Positions 7,926-16,284 of a stretch of 64,000 nt of DNA are shown here, piece by piece. Where the stretch lies: NCBI GenBank assembly GCA_036277115.1, contig DASUNM010000023.1:372001-436000 (forward strand), in the 5' to 3' direction. The notes beneath the pieces were generated by a model that did not search any database, had not been told where the DNA came from, and was given only the letters and a program-made list of their open reading frames with translations. The translations under genes and the position numbers were made by a program. Position 1 is the stretch's first letter, and every line of letters starts with the position of its first letter. This DNA comes from Pyrinomonadaceae bacterium. Its GTDB lineage: Bacteria; Acidobacteriota; Blastocatellia; Pyrinomonadales; Pyrinomonadaceae.

Positions 7926-9059
7926 TCAAAGGCCAACCGCCGCCGCGACTCTTTGATTTACCCATTGACCTTCATGCGTGACGCACGATGGGCCCACCAC
8001 GTCGTCGTTCATGTCGAGCTGCAGTTCGCCGTCCTTGATCATCAAATTCAGAAACGACGTGACGTTGCGTGAATAAAGTTGGCTCGCGTGTACCGGCACA
8101 GTCGCCGGCAAATTCGTCGGCGCCAGGATCGTAACGCCGTTGCGCTCGACGATTTCATCGGGCTGGCTCGCCGTCACATTGCCGCCCGTCGCTCCCGCGA
8201 GATCGATCACGACCGACCCACGTTTCATTCCGTTGACGGCCGTCTCATCCATCAAAACCGGCGCCCGGCGCCCAGGTACCTGCGCCGTCGTTATGATCAC
8301 GTCGGCGCTCTTCGCTTGTTCAGCTATTAAATCGCGGCCGCGTTTTAAGGCCTCTTCTGAAAGCTCGACTGCGTATCCACCTTTGTCTTCAGTTTGCAGT
8401 CCGCCGAGATCGACTTCGAGAAACTTCGCGCCAAGCGAACGCACCTGTTCACCGGCGGCCGCGCGCACGTCATACGCTTCGACGACTGCGCCAAGCCTTC
8501 GCGCGGTGGCAATTGCCTGCAATCCCGCGACGCCGGCGCCCAAAACCAAAACACGTGCCGGCGGCACCGTCCCGGCAGCGGTCATCAACATAGGAAACAT
8601 GCGCGGGATGCGGTCGGCGCCGAGCAGCACCGCTTTGTAGCCCGCGACCGTGGCCATCGACGACAGAGCATCCATTGCCTGCGCGCGCGTGATGCGCGGC
8701 ACGAGCTCCATCGAAAAAGTTGTCAGGCCATTTTCCAGCGCGGGGACTAACCTGGCGGGCTCATCGAGCGGGCGCAGAAATCCGAGCACGACCGCGCCTC
8801 GCTTCATTCGTTTGAAATCTTCTTCCGCAGGGCGGCTAACGACGACCAGCACGTCAGTTTCGGCGAGCAGCGCATTTCGATCAGTAACCACACTCGCACC
8901 GGCGCTCGTGAAGTCTTCATCGGTACGCGCCGCGCCGATTCCGGCGCCGCTTTCGACGGAGACTGAAGCTTTCGCCGCGACGAGTTTCTGAACTGATTCA
9001 GGCATCAGCGCAACACGCGCTTCGCTGGGGCCGGACTCGTTCAGCACCGCGATGTTCAT
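7926..9059 (-). CDS. pntAa: NAD(P) transhydrogenase subunit alpha, soluble NAD-binding part (PntAa)
   Basis: The NAD(H)-binding domain I of transhydrogenase, 377 residues, homologous to alanine dehydrogenase. Visible features are the N-terminal SGPSEARVALMPESV, the signature around ITRAQAMDALSSMATVAGYKA, the Rossmann dinucleotide-binding turn VLGAGVAGLQAIATA, and the later VIDLAGATGGN. The protein ends where the membrane segments of a long PntA would begin, as expected for the split-alpha form. It is first in the operon. A TATACT hexamer at about 9111-9116 (minus strand) could be a -10 box, but I see no good -35. No Shine-Dalgarno sequence is obvious before the ATG. Confidence 0.96.
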   Translation of the reverse strand: MNIAVLNESGPSEARVALMPESVQKLVAAKASVSVESGAGIGAARTDEDFTSAGASVVTDRNALLAETDVLVVVSRPAEEDFKRMKRGAVVLGFLRPLDEPARLVPALENGLTTFSMELVPRITRAQAMDALSSMATVAGYKAVLLGADRIPRMFPMLMTAAGTVPPARVLVLGAGVAGLQAIATARRLGAVVEAYDVRAAAGEQVRSLGAKFLEVDLGGLQTEDKGGYAVELSEEALKRGRDLIAEQAKSADVIITTAQVPGRRAPVLMDETAVNGMKRGSVVIDLAGATGGNVTASQPDEIVERNGVTILAPTNLPATVPVHASQLYSRNVTSFLNLMIKDGELQLDMNDDVVGPSCVTHEGQWVNQRVAAAVGL

Positions 9060-9190
9060 CTAATTTGGGTCAGAATCACCGACTTCGGATGAAGTAAGAA
9101 TTGCGCGCGGAGTATATCACGGCTAACTAATTCGCTATCGGAGATGTTAACGGAATCGATCCGGCACCGTTTATTAATAGGACACGGAGT

Positions 9191-9610
9191 ATGAAGCAAG
9201 TCGTTCCATTCGCGATTCGAATGTTTTTGACCGCCCTCGTGGCCTGGGTTTCCGGCCTCGTGCTCGTCAGCGCCGTCCTTTATTCTTCCAATGGCGGCGC
9301 CGACTTCTCCTTCACCGATATCGCCGGCTTCGGCGGCATCATCATTATCGGCTCAGCCATACTGCTGCTCATTTACTATCTGCCGGCAATGTTTTGGTTG
9401 AGACGAAAGACTTCCCGGCCGTTGTGGTTTGCCCTTGCCGGTGGTCTCATCTTGAATCTTCCCACTTTCATCCTTTTCTACTTACTTATCGGAAGAAAGA
9501 TGGTTGCTTCGGAAGCCATTCTGTTCATGTTGACGTTCCTAATCATGGGAGTGATTTTTGGTTTAGGATTCGTCTGGAGCCAACTGTCTCTCGGTCGCGC
9601 GAACGGTTAA
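9191..9610 (+). CDS. Hypothetical four-helix membrane protein
   Basis: 139 residues, family not recognised. Four hydrophobic segments are visible: about 9-32 (MFLTALVAWVSGLVLVSAVL), 42-66 (IAGFGGIIIIGSAILLLIYY), 75-98 (LWFALAGGLILNLPTFILFY) and 108-130. Loops are short and there is no conserved polar motif. GGACACGGAGT before the ATG serves as ribosome-binding site. It is divergent from the pnt operon and lies just upstream of the tRNA gene. Confidence 0.72.
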   Translation: MKQVVPFAIRMFLTALVAWVSGLVLVSAVLYSSNGGADFSFTDIAGFGGIIIIGSAILLLIYYLPAMFWLRRKTSRPLWFALAGGLILNLPTFILFYLLIGRKMVASEAILFMLTFLIMGVIFGLGFVWSQLSLGRANG

Positions 9611-9673
9611 GGGTCCTCTGGACAGCTTCGGGTTGCAGGGTCTCTGCCGCGCCCTCTATAATCCCAACTTCGC

Positions 9674-9750
9674 GGCGCATTGGTGTAGTTGGTTAACACG
9701 CTGCCCTCTCAAGGCAGAGATCACGGGTTCGAGTCCCGTATGCGCTACCA
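9674..9750 (+). tRNA. tRNA-Glu (anticodon CUC)
   Basis: A complete cloverleaf with encoded CCA. The acceptor stem is ggcgcat (9674-9680) with atgcgct, closing with a G-U at the first pair. The D arm has a gtgt/acac stem, the anticodon stem is ctgcc/ggcag, and the seven-base loop ctctcaa puts CUC at the anticodon, read as Glu. The T arm is acggg-ttcgagt-cccgt. A degenerate copy of its 3' half lies 0.85 kb downstream at about 10555-10596. Confidence 0.93.
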
Positions 9751-9755
9751 ATTAA

Positions 9756-9785
9756 TCAGTGAGCAGTTGGGCTGTGAGCAGTGTG
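9756..9785 (+). repeat. Short degenerate heptad stretch after tRNA-Glu
   Basis: Just after the tRNA CCA the sequence reads CAGTGAG, CAGTTGG, then CTGTGAG, CAGTGTG, the same unit type as the arrays at 32043 and 54451. It is too short and imperfect to stand alone, but it fits the family. Confidence 0.45.
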
Positions 9786-9862
9786 CGTTTGGAGAATTAA
9801 GCCCGGTTCACGGCTCTCCACACGAATCCTCTCTGACGATCAAAACAATTAGGAGAAAGCCG

Positions 9863-10549
9863 ATGAAGCAATTGAGAAACTTCGCGCTGATTGTCGCTCT
9901 GGCTGGGCTGGCGCTGGTGCCGCTTGTGCGGCACGCGGTCAACATCCCCACAGCGGAAGCTCAGAATAATCAAACACCGCCCAAGGTTAGTTATGTGCCA
10001 ATACCCGCCGGCGACTATCGGCTGGATGCGGCGCACAGCGTCATCGGATTCTCGATCATGCACAACGAGCTGGCTCTGGTGCGCGGCCGCTTTAAGGATT
10101 TCAGCGGCACAATCAAGTATGACGATAAGGACGTAACTAAATCGTCCGTTGAATTCAACGCCAAAGTGACCAGCATCGACACTGGCGTCGAAGGACGTGA
10201 CCGGCATTTGCGCACGGCCGACTTCTTTGAAGTAGAAAAGTTTCCCGAAATGACTTTCAAAAGCACTCGCGTTGAGCGGAAAGGCAAGAGCTACATCCTT
10301 CACGGCGACCTGACACTCAAAGGCGTTACCAAACCTGTGGCGCTGCCGTTTACCCTGACTGGGGCTATCAAAGACGGGCGCGGCAATACGCGCATTGGCA
10401 TCGCCGCGCAAACGAAAATCGATCGACGCGACTTTGGTATCACCTGGGGGAGTGCCTTGCCGGGTGGCGGCTTTAACGTGGGCCACGACGTGATGATCGA
10501 TCTGCAACTGCAAGCCTTTCAGCCTCCGGCGCCAAAGCCGGCAGACTGA
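9863..10549 (+). CDS. YceI family exported lipid/isoprenoid-binding protein
   Basis: A 228-residue exported lipocalin-like protein; YceI proteins bind polyisoprenoids or other lipids in the periplasm. The ATG at 9863 follows AGGAGAAAG and opens a signal peptide (MKQLRNFALIVALAGLALV). The YceI domain covers about residues 50-220: YRLDAAHSVIGFSIMH, VEFNAKVTSIDTG, RDRHLRTADFFEVEKFPEMTF, GDLTLKGVTKPV, and near the end FGITWG with FNVGHDVMI. The gene is enclosed between the intact tRNA-Glu and its partial copy, which begins 6 bases after the stop. A strong hairpin follows at 10619. Confidence 0.92.
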   Translation: MKQLRNFALIVALAGLALVPLVRHAVNIPTAEAQNNQTPPKVSYVPIPAGDYRLDAAHSVIGFSIMHNELALVRGRFKDFSGTIKYDDKDVTKSSVEFNAKVTSIDTGVEGRDRHLRTADFFEVEKFPEMTFKSTRVERKGKSYILHGDLTLKGVTKPVALPFTLTGAIKDGRGNTRIGIAAQTKIDRRDFGITWGSALPGGGFNVGHDVMIDLQLQAFQPPAPKPAD

Positions 10550-10554
10550 CAAAG

Positions 10555-10596
10555 CTTTCAAAGGCAGAAATCACAGGTTTGAGTCCCGTATCCGCT
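10555..10596 (+). repeat. Degenerate duplicate of the 3' half of tRNA-Glu
   Basis: From 10561 to 10596 the sequence matches the tRNA-Glu region 9711-9746 at 32 of 36 positions; the four differences are three transitions and one G to C. The match covers the 3' anticodon stem, variable loop, T arm and 3' acceptor strand, then stops before CCA. Just upstream, gctttca resembles the anticodon loop with one inserted base. Copies of tRNA 3' ends are what site-specific integrases leave as attachment sites, but no integrase is present here. Confidence 0.75.
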
Positions 10597-10618
10597 GCAG
10601 GCGGCAGCAGAAACAGAG

Positions 10619-10650
10619 CCGAGCGACAATTCGCTCGGTTTACTGTTTTT
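10619..10650 (+). terminator. Intrinsic terminator after the YceI gene
   Basis: A 7-bp perfect stem ccgagcg/cgctcgg with a 6-base loop acaatt is followed by tttactgttttt. It ends the yceI transcript and overlaps the last bases of the convergent glycosyltransferase gene (stop at 10649). Confidence 0.8.
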
Positions 10651-12124
10651 ATTGCTTGCGTTTGATCTTCCCGTAAATCAGCTCGTCCATACCTGCTATC
10701 ACGCGAATCTCATACTGCGCAGCGAGATGCTGTTGTTCGTCGCGACGAAGGATGATGTCCTTTTCGGAACCGTCGACCACCTCCGCCAGCGGTATAAAAC
10801 TAACGTAGCGTTTGGCATCCTCACTCGCAGGTGGGATTGAACCGTACGCCTGAACCACTGGCCGATCGCTGTAAAAAAGCGGGACCTGAGCGTAGTAATA
10901 ATGACCATTCGCGAACAGAATCAAAGGACCACGCTCAGCCGGGCTCGCAACGCGCGCGAGTCCCGCAAGCTGGGCGAGGGGATCTTCCGTTCTGCGGTTT
11001 AGCATTAGTGAAGTCACGCTGTACAAACCTCCCAGCGCCAGCAGCACAACTATACATACCGTGATCGTGCGCCGCACGATGGGTCGCACCGGATAAGCCT
11101 GCCGGAAACGAATGAAGAAAGCCCCCACCAGAATCGCCAGCGCCGGATAGATAGGAACGATGTACCAGGGCCGTCGTGTATGAACAGCGGTGTAAACAAG
11201 AATTGTTAGGACTGCGAAAGCGGCCAAGACCCACGAAGCGTTGCCGCCCTTCCTTCGGTTTCTGATTTCCGAAACGATCGCGAAAGGCACGATGAGGATA
11301 ATCGGAAAGAACCCATCGATTAGTCGGCCGATGTAATAAAGGTAACTCGTCGGGTGCCCTTCCAGGGTCTGTGTAGCTCGCGCGATCACATGATAGCCAA
11401 AATACTCTCTTATAAATTCCTGGCCGTGCCGCGCGTACATTAGAACGTGCCACGGCAAGACAATGATGAGGGCGACCACACACGCTTGCCAGAAGTGTCG
11501 CGACTTGAGTTCAGACCGTCGCTTGTCCATAAACAGGGCCAGCATAAGAGCAACGGGAGCAATGATTCCCGCAGCCCCTTTCGTCATCAGTCCGAGTCCG
11601 CACGCCGCCCAAACCAAATACCACCACCGCTGGTCATTCCGTGCGCGCAGGTAGGCGTAAACAGCCGTATACGTGAATAGCGTGAGCATAACTTCCATCG
11701 TTCCAAACCGTGAGAACGAGAGGAAGTGATAACAAACGACCAGAATCACGGCGGCCAGAAAACCGGCTCGCTTGCTGTACGCGATGCGGCCAATGTTGTA
11801 AGTGACCGCCAGCAACAGCACGCCACTAAGCGCCGATGGAAACCGCGCGGCGAACTCGTTTATTCCTACGACGCGATATATCGCGGCCGTGATCCACATG
11901 AATAGCGGCGGCTTTTCAAACCAGGGCGCATGTTGCCAATGAAGTGTCAGCCAGCTGCCGCTCTGAACAATTTCCTTCGAAACTTGCGCGTAAATCGCTT
12001 CATCCCACGCCGCAAGCGTGCCGCTTCCCAATTTCCAAAGAAGCGCAAACGCTGTGATCAGGGAGAAGATTATCCACGGAAAGTTAGCGAGCAGCTTTTG
12101 AAAGAAAGATCGCGATGACGTCAT
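10649..12124 (-). CDS. GT39/ArnT-like membrane glycosyltransferase
   Basis: A 491-residue integral membrane protein of the dolichyl-phosphate-mannose mannosyltransferase/ArnT superfamily. These use polyprenyl-phosphate-linked sugars to modify lipids or proteins on the outer face of the inner membrane. The key first-loop motif is AWDEAIYAQ (acidic pair just after the first membrane helix), followed by WFEKPPLFMW, the substrate loop of this family. About ten to eleven membrane segments follow, then a soluble C-terminal domain. The start at 12124 is chosen as the first Met before the hydrophobic stretch, 13 codons into the open frame. The acceptor is unknown, and no lipid A or arabinose genes are nearby. 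Confidence 0.88.
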   Translation of the reverse strand: MTSSRSFFQKLLANFPWIIFSLITAFALLWKLGSGTLAAWDEAIYAQVSKEIVQSGSWLTLHWQHAPWFEKPPLFMWITAAIYRVVGINEFAARFPSALSGVLLLAVTYNIGRIAYSKRAGFLAAVILVVCYHFLSFSRFGTMEVMLTLFTYTAVYAYLRARNDQRWWYLVWAACGLGLMTKGAAGIIAPVALMLALFMDKRRSELKSRHFWQACVVALIIVLPWHVLMYARHGQEFIREYFGYHVIARATQTLEGHPTSYLYYIGRLIDGFFPIILIVPFAIVSEIRNRRKGGNASWVLAAFAVLTILVYTAVHTRRPWYIVPIYPALAILVGAFFIRFRQAYPVRPIVRRTITVCIVVLLALGGLYSVTSLMLNRRTEDPLAQLAGLARVASPAERGPLILFANGHYYYAQVPLFYSDRPVVQAYGSIPPASEDAKRYVSFIPLAEVVDGSEKDIILRRDEQQHLAAQYEIRVIAGMDELIYGKIKRKQ

Positions 12125-12767
12125 GTTTCTATTTTCCTTTCGCCGCGTTGTCGCTGGACACACGACCGCCTGGTGCGCAAATCTGCTTTGCGCCGAAACG
12201 TCAAAATTGTCTGTTGAAAAAACTATGTGTCCCGAACTAATGACGCTCGGGGCCAGGCTCGCTCGCGCCAGGGATGCGATGATTCATTAAACGTCGACAC
12301 GCTTAATGCCCCCCAACGGAAACTTGCGGGCAGCTGTTCCCGCTAGTACAAGAACAAGTAACCCAGGATTCCGATTGCGATAGACAAGTCTGCCAAACGA
12401 TTGAATTGCGGAGCTGAGCCGAGTAGACGCAGCAGCACACCCGCAATAAACAGTGCTTGCCATCAGTCCCAACTACCCCTAGATTGTCTAGGTTGCCGCA
12501 GCGTACCAACTCTCTCCCTAGACTGTCAAGGGGGCTACAGTTACTCGTGACTCAAAGGCGGTGATCGACGATTTGGGTGACGGCGCTGCGAGTGGGATCT
12601 GGCAGGCACTGTTTTTCAGGACCAAAGCCGCCGTGGGCGTTAGTTTTCTAAGGAGTCTGAAGAAAGGAGGAAAAATCATCGAACTAAATCTTCCGAGGCT
12701 CGTACGAAGAAGTTCGCGCCACCATACCGCGTCGAAATCTCACGAATCGAAAAGGATTTAGCTACTC
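12125..12767. other. Long intergenic stretch with no convincing gene
   Basis: About 640 bases between divergent genes. Only short open frames occur, and they look random. A 15-bp palindrome, CCTAGA-TTG-TCTAGG (12478-12492), with a partial repeat ccctagactgtcaaggg some 40 bases downstream could be an operator. AAGGAGG at 12664 is followed by no good start within range. I see nothing else. Confidence 0.5.
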
Positions 12768-14096
12768 ATGAAATTCAGATTTTTTTCCACCGCTCTTTTA
12801 ATCATTGTCCTGTCCAGCGCGGCTTTCTCGCAGACGCTTGATACAGCCAAGCTCGACAAATTTCTCGATACCCTCGCCCAAAAGAACAAGGCCATGGGAA
12901 GCCTGGCGATTGCCAAAGACGGGAAGGTTCTTTACACGCGCGCCATTGGTTACAGCCAAATCAATGGAACCGAAAAGACGCCCTCGGCAGTCACCACCAA
13001 ATACCGAATCGGCTCGATTACAAAGATGTTCACCGCCGTGATGGTTATGCAGCTCGTTGAAGAAGGAAAGCTGAAGCTGACTGACACCCTCGACAAATTT
13101 TATCCGCAGATTCCGAACGCTGCGAAAATCACGATCGAACAAATGCTCAGTCATCGAAGCGGCATTCATAGTTTCACCAGCGATCCGGATTTTCCGACGT
13201 GGCTGATGAATCCGAAAACCCAGTCCGAACTGGTCGAAATTATCGCCAAAGGCAAACCCGATTTCGAGCCGGACTCTAAGGCGGCTTACAGCAACCCGAA
13301 CTTCGTCCTGCTCGGCTACATCGTCGAGAAACTGGACAAGAAGTCTTATCAAGACGCTCTGAAGGCGAGAATTACTTCGAAGATCGGTTTAAAAGACACA
13401 TATATCGGCGGCAAGACCAACGTCAAAAACAACGAGACCTTTTCCTTCAATTACAAGGACGAATGGAAGGTGGCGACCGAAACCGACATGAGCATTCCCG
13501 GCGGCGCGGGCGCGCTGGTTTCAACGCCAACAGATTTGACGAAGTTTATTAACGCTTTGTTTGATCTGAAACTCGTTTCGCAGGCGAGCCTGGACCGGAT
13601 GAAGACTTTCAAAGACCGTTATGGTTTCGGAATGATGCCGTTTCCGCTCGGTGACAAGACAGTCATCGGTCACGGCGGCGGAATCGATGGCTTCAACGCA
13701 ATGCTGTTTTATTTGCCGGAAGAGAAATTGGCGGTCGCCTACACCTCGAACGGTCGGGCATATCCGCCGAACAGCGTCATCACCGGCGTGATGGACATCT
13801 ATTGGGGCAAGCCGTTTACCATTCCGACTTTTGAAACCGTCAGCGTTAGCGCGGAAGTGCTGGACAAGTACATTGGAGTTTATGCGAGCTCTGAATTTCC
13901 GCTGAAGATCACGGTTACGCGAGAGGGCACGACACTCAAAGCGCAGGCCACGGGTCAATCAGTCTTTCCTCTCGACGCGACGGCGCCGGATAAATTCAAG
14001 TTCGACGGGGCCGGAATCGTGGTGGAGTTTGACGCTGCAAAGAATCAGATGACGCTGAGACAAGCCGGCCGCGTAACAGTCTTTACAAAAGAGTAA
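12768..14096 (+). CDS. Secreted serine hydrolase, class C beta-lactamase/DD-peptidase family
   Basis: An exported 442-residue enzyme of the beta-lactamase class C/esterase EstB/D-aminopeptidase superfamily. A signal peptide is present (MKFRFFSTALLIIVLSSAAF, cut after FSQ). The nucleophile motif S-x-x-K is GSITK with Ser83 and Lys86; Y-x-N is YSN with Tyr174; the third box is HGGG at His302. The C-terminal 90 residues form a lipocalin-like extension (DKYIGVYASSEFPLKITV), common in DUF3471-type members. Activity could be on D-amino peptides or esters, and true beta-lactamase activity should not be assumed. The next gene is 416 bases away behind a palindrome-rich spacer. Confidence 0.9.
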   Translation: MKFRFFSTALLIIVLSSAAFSQTLDTAKLDKFLDTLAQKNKAMGSLAIAKDGKVLYTRAIGYSQINGTEKTPSAVTTKYRIGSITKMFTAVMVMQLVEEGKLKLTDTLDKFYPQIPNAAKITIEQMLSHRSGIHSFTSDPDFPTWLMNPKTQSELVEIIAKGKPDFEPDSKAAYSNPNFVLLGYIVEKLDKKSYQDALKARITSKIGLKDTYIGGKTNVKNNETFSFNYKDEWKVATETDMSIPGGAGALVSTPTDLTKFINALFDLKLVSQASLDRMKTFKDRYGFGMMPFPLGDKTVIGHGGGIDGFNAMLFYLPEEKLAVAYTSNGRAYPPNSVITGVMDIYWGKPFTIPTFETVSVSAEVLDKYIGVYASSEFPLKITVTREGTTLKAQATGQSVFPLDATAPDKFKFDGAGIVVEFDAAKNQMTLRQAGRVTVFTKE

Positions 14097-14512
14097 GGAC
14101 GTAGAGCTTTGCGCGCTCCTCGGCCAGCCCGCAGGGCTGAAAGAGAGTAGCCGAGGGTTGAGCGCGCAGCGCGATACCCCCGGGTAGAGTGTCTATAGTT
14201 TGACCCTGAAAGGGTCACAGAACTCGTGGCACCCTTTCAGGGTGCGAATTCTGCGCCGACGTTTCCGGGGGTCTACGCTTCGCTGCGCCCCGGCTACTCT
14301 CTAGCAACCTTTAGGGTTGCGAACAATTTGACTCAAGTACGTTAATGCTCTCCCAAAGGGAAAGGGGAGCCAGAACCGAGCGGCATCCGTTTATCCCGAA
14401 TTAAAGCTCACGCCCGCGAATGGCATCTGCTTTGCCCTCTTAACCTCACACGGATTAATTCGTCCGATTCTGAATCGCTCATGAAAGGGCAGCGGTCGGA
14501 ATTCGTATCCCT
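14097..14512. repeat. Palindrome-rich composite repeat element
   Basis: No gene. Four short palindromes lie in a row: 14125-14139 (cagccc-gca-gggctg), 14202-14216 (gaccct-gaa-agggtc), 14229-14245 (gcaccct-ttc-agggtgc) and 14304-14320 (gcaacc/ggttgc). A longer imperfect inverted pair encloses the middle ones: 14142-14182 (starts agagagtagccg, ends cccccggg) and 14265-14302 (starts ccgggggt, ends ggctactctct). The arrangement of hairpins nested in inverted arms resembles REP-type clusters. Confidence 0.7.
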
Positions 14513-15526
14513 ATGAAACCTAATCTGAAAAAGTTATCTGAGCAGGTAATCGTCATTACCGGTCCCACCAGCGGCATCGGTCTCGTCACGGCCCGCATGG
14601 CGGCAAAAGGTGGTGCGCGCCTCGTGTTGGCTGCGCGCACGCAAGGCGCGCTGCGCGAACTCGTGGATGAAATCCGCGCGGGCGGCGGAGAAGCCGAATA
14701 CGTCGTCGCCGATGTCGGTGACCCGCAACAGGTAAAGGACGTCGCCGATCTCGCCATTCGCAAGTTCGGCGGCTTCGACACGTGGGTGAACAACGCTGCC
14801 GTTTCCATTTACGGAAAGATGGAAGACATTGCCATTGAAGACCATCGAAGATTGTTCGAAACCAACTATTGGGGTCTGGTTTACGGATCGCTCGCGGCTG
14901 CGAAACACTTGAAGGGACGCGGCGGCGCACTTATCAACGTTGGCAGTGTGCTCTCTGATCGCGCAGTCCCTATCCAGGGAACTTACTGCGCCTCGAAACA
15001 CGCGGTAAAAGGATTCACCGACGCGCTGCGCATGGAGCTGGAACACGACGGTGCGCCAATCTCCGTCACGCTCATCAAACCATCATCGATCGACACGCCC
15101 TACCGGCAGCACGCGAAGAACTACATGCGAGAAGAGCCGAAGAACCCTCCGCCGGTTTACGCGCCCGAGCCGGTGGCCGAAGCAATTCTTTACGCCGCCG
15201 AAAATCCGGTGCGCGATATTTATGTCGGGGGCGCGGGCCGCGCGCTCACCGTTGGCGCGTTCGTCGCGCCGCGGCTTACCGATAAAGTGATGGAGTTCCA
15301 GATGTTCGAAGCGCAAAAGGAGGACTTCCCCAGCGCAAGTCATCACAGTGGCTTGGATCATCCTTCGGGTTCGCTGCTGGAGCGCGGCTCGTATTCGGGG
15401 CACGTCTCAGAAAGCAGCCTTTATACAAAAGGCTCTCTGCATCCATTCATCTCTGTGGGTCTGTTCGCCACGGGCCTGGGTTTGGCGTACGCCGCCACGC
15501 GCGCCTTAAGAAATGGTTCGCATTGA
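14513..15526 (+). CDS. SDR family oxidoreductase with C-terminal hydrophobic tail
   Basis: A short-chain dehydrogenase/reductase of 337 residues, longer than the usual 250. The Rossmann motif TGPTSGIG is at residues 16-23, NNA follows at about residue 95, and the catalytic pair is Tyr158/Lys162 in YCASK with the Ser in NVGSVLS. The acidic residue after beta-2 is replaced by Arg (LAARTQG), which suggests NADP(H). The last 80 residues are extra: a Ser/His/Gly-rich linker, then a hydrophobic segment (HPFISVGLFATGLGLAYAA) that may anchor it in the membrane. The substrate is unknown. The start follows ATTCGTATCCCT with no clear Shine-Dalgarno sequence. Confidence 0.9.
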   Translation: MKPNLKKLSEQVIVITGPTSGIGLVTARMAAKGGARLVLAARTQGALRELVDEIRAGGGEAEYVVADVGDPQQVKDVADLAIRKFGGFDTWVNNAAVSIYGKMEDIAIEDHRRLFETNYWGLVYGSLAAAKHLKGRGGALINVGSVLSDRAVPIQGTYCASKHAVKGFTDALRMELEHDGAPISVTLIKPSSIDTPYRQHAKNYMREEPKNPPPVYAPEPVAEAILYAAENPVRDIYVGGAGRALTVGAFVAPRLTDKVMEFQMFEAQKEDFPSASHHSGLDHPSGSLLERGSYSGHVSESSLYTKGSLHPFISVGLFATGLGLAYAATRALRNGSH

Positions 15527-15564
15527 ATGGGGATTCTGCGCGGATAAAGAGGACGACTGCGTTG

Positions 15565-16227
15565 TCATGCCGACGCCTTGAATCCGAGGTACATGTCCGG
15601 ACTAAGAAGAGCCTTCTGCATTTGCTCCAGAAACTTTCCGACGTGAAGTCCATCCATGAGTGAATGGTGAACTTCGACCGAGATGGGCAGCCACGTGCGA
15701 TTGTCGTCTTTCGAGAATTTGCCGAAGGCGATCTTCGTCGCTGATTCCTCGCGCTTCCAGTTACGCGCGTGCGAAAAGCTGGTGAATGAAAACCACGGAA
15801 TGGTGGTGAAGTGCAGCCGGTCGTCGTCCGTTTCTTCAAGCTTTAGCCCCCCGCCTTTCGCCAATGCTTCAGCAACCGCCCGCGACGCCGCTTCATGAAA
15901 TCTGGCGAAGTCTGAATCGTAATAAAAGTACGCGAGTCCAAAACTCTCGTTAGGCAAAAGCACCGTGGTGCCGCCGTGAATCACGTCATGCACGACAACT
16001 TTTCCGTCTCGTAACCGGTAACGAAACGGTTCGATCTCGTTCGCGGCCCGCAAAGCGAAGTAGTGGTAGGCAAGCGAGACGCTGATGTCCTTGCGCGCGC
16101 TCAGCGCACTCAAAAGGTTCGTGACATCCAGGCGCGTGCACACATTGAAGTAAGGCTTGTCGAAATGACGGTAGAACTCAAACAGGTCCCGGCGTGGCCA
16201 GCTTTCGAGATCGAGGTATCGGGTCAT
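15565..16227 (-). CDS. Chloramphenicol acetyltransferase family protein (CatA-like)
   Basis: A 220-residue trimeric-type acetyl-CoA O-acetyltransferase of the classical CAT family. The catalytic box HHSLMDG (His at about residue 187) matches HHxxxDG, and IPWFSFTSFSHA matches the family's P-W-x-S-F-T-S-F strand. The N-terminal region with FFEFYRHF-type spacing and NVCTRLDVT also fits. By family it transfers acetyl to chloramphenicol, but chromosomal copies in environmental bacteria may have other acceptors. It sits between two unrelated genes with no transposase, integron or promoter cassette near, so recent transfer is not indicated. Confidence 0.88.
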   Translation of the reverse strand: MTRYLDLESWPRRDLFEFYRHFDKPYFNVCTRLDVTNLLSALSARKDISVSLAYHYFALRAANEIEPFRYRLRDGKVVVHDVIHGGTTVLLPNESFGLAYFYYDSDFARFHEAASRAVAEALAKGGGLKLEETDDDRLHFTTIPWFSFTSFSHARNWKREESATKIAFGKFSKDDNRTWLPISVEVHHSLMDGLHVGKFLEQMQKALLSPDMYLGFKASA

Positions 16228-16284
16228 TTTATAGGATTTTAACTCCCTCTCACTCGGGGACGGGGTGAGGGCCGAGCCGGCGAA

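Noticed and set aside
9797..10561. Minus-strand open frame of 254 codons
   Set aside because: It is the complement of the YceI gene, which has a signal peptide, ribosome-binding site and full family motifs.
12287..12761. Several 60-70 codon open frames in the 12.1-12.7 kb gap
   Set aside because: They lack ribosome-binding sites and family resemblance, overlap each other in different frames and look random.
15565..16227. A mobile resistance cassette around the CAT-like gene
   Set aside because: No insertion sequence, integron site or direct repeats flank the gene, and its base use looks like that of its neighbours.
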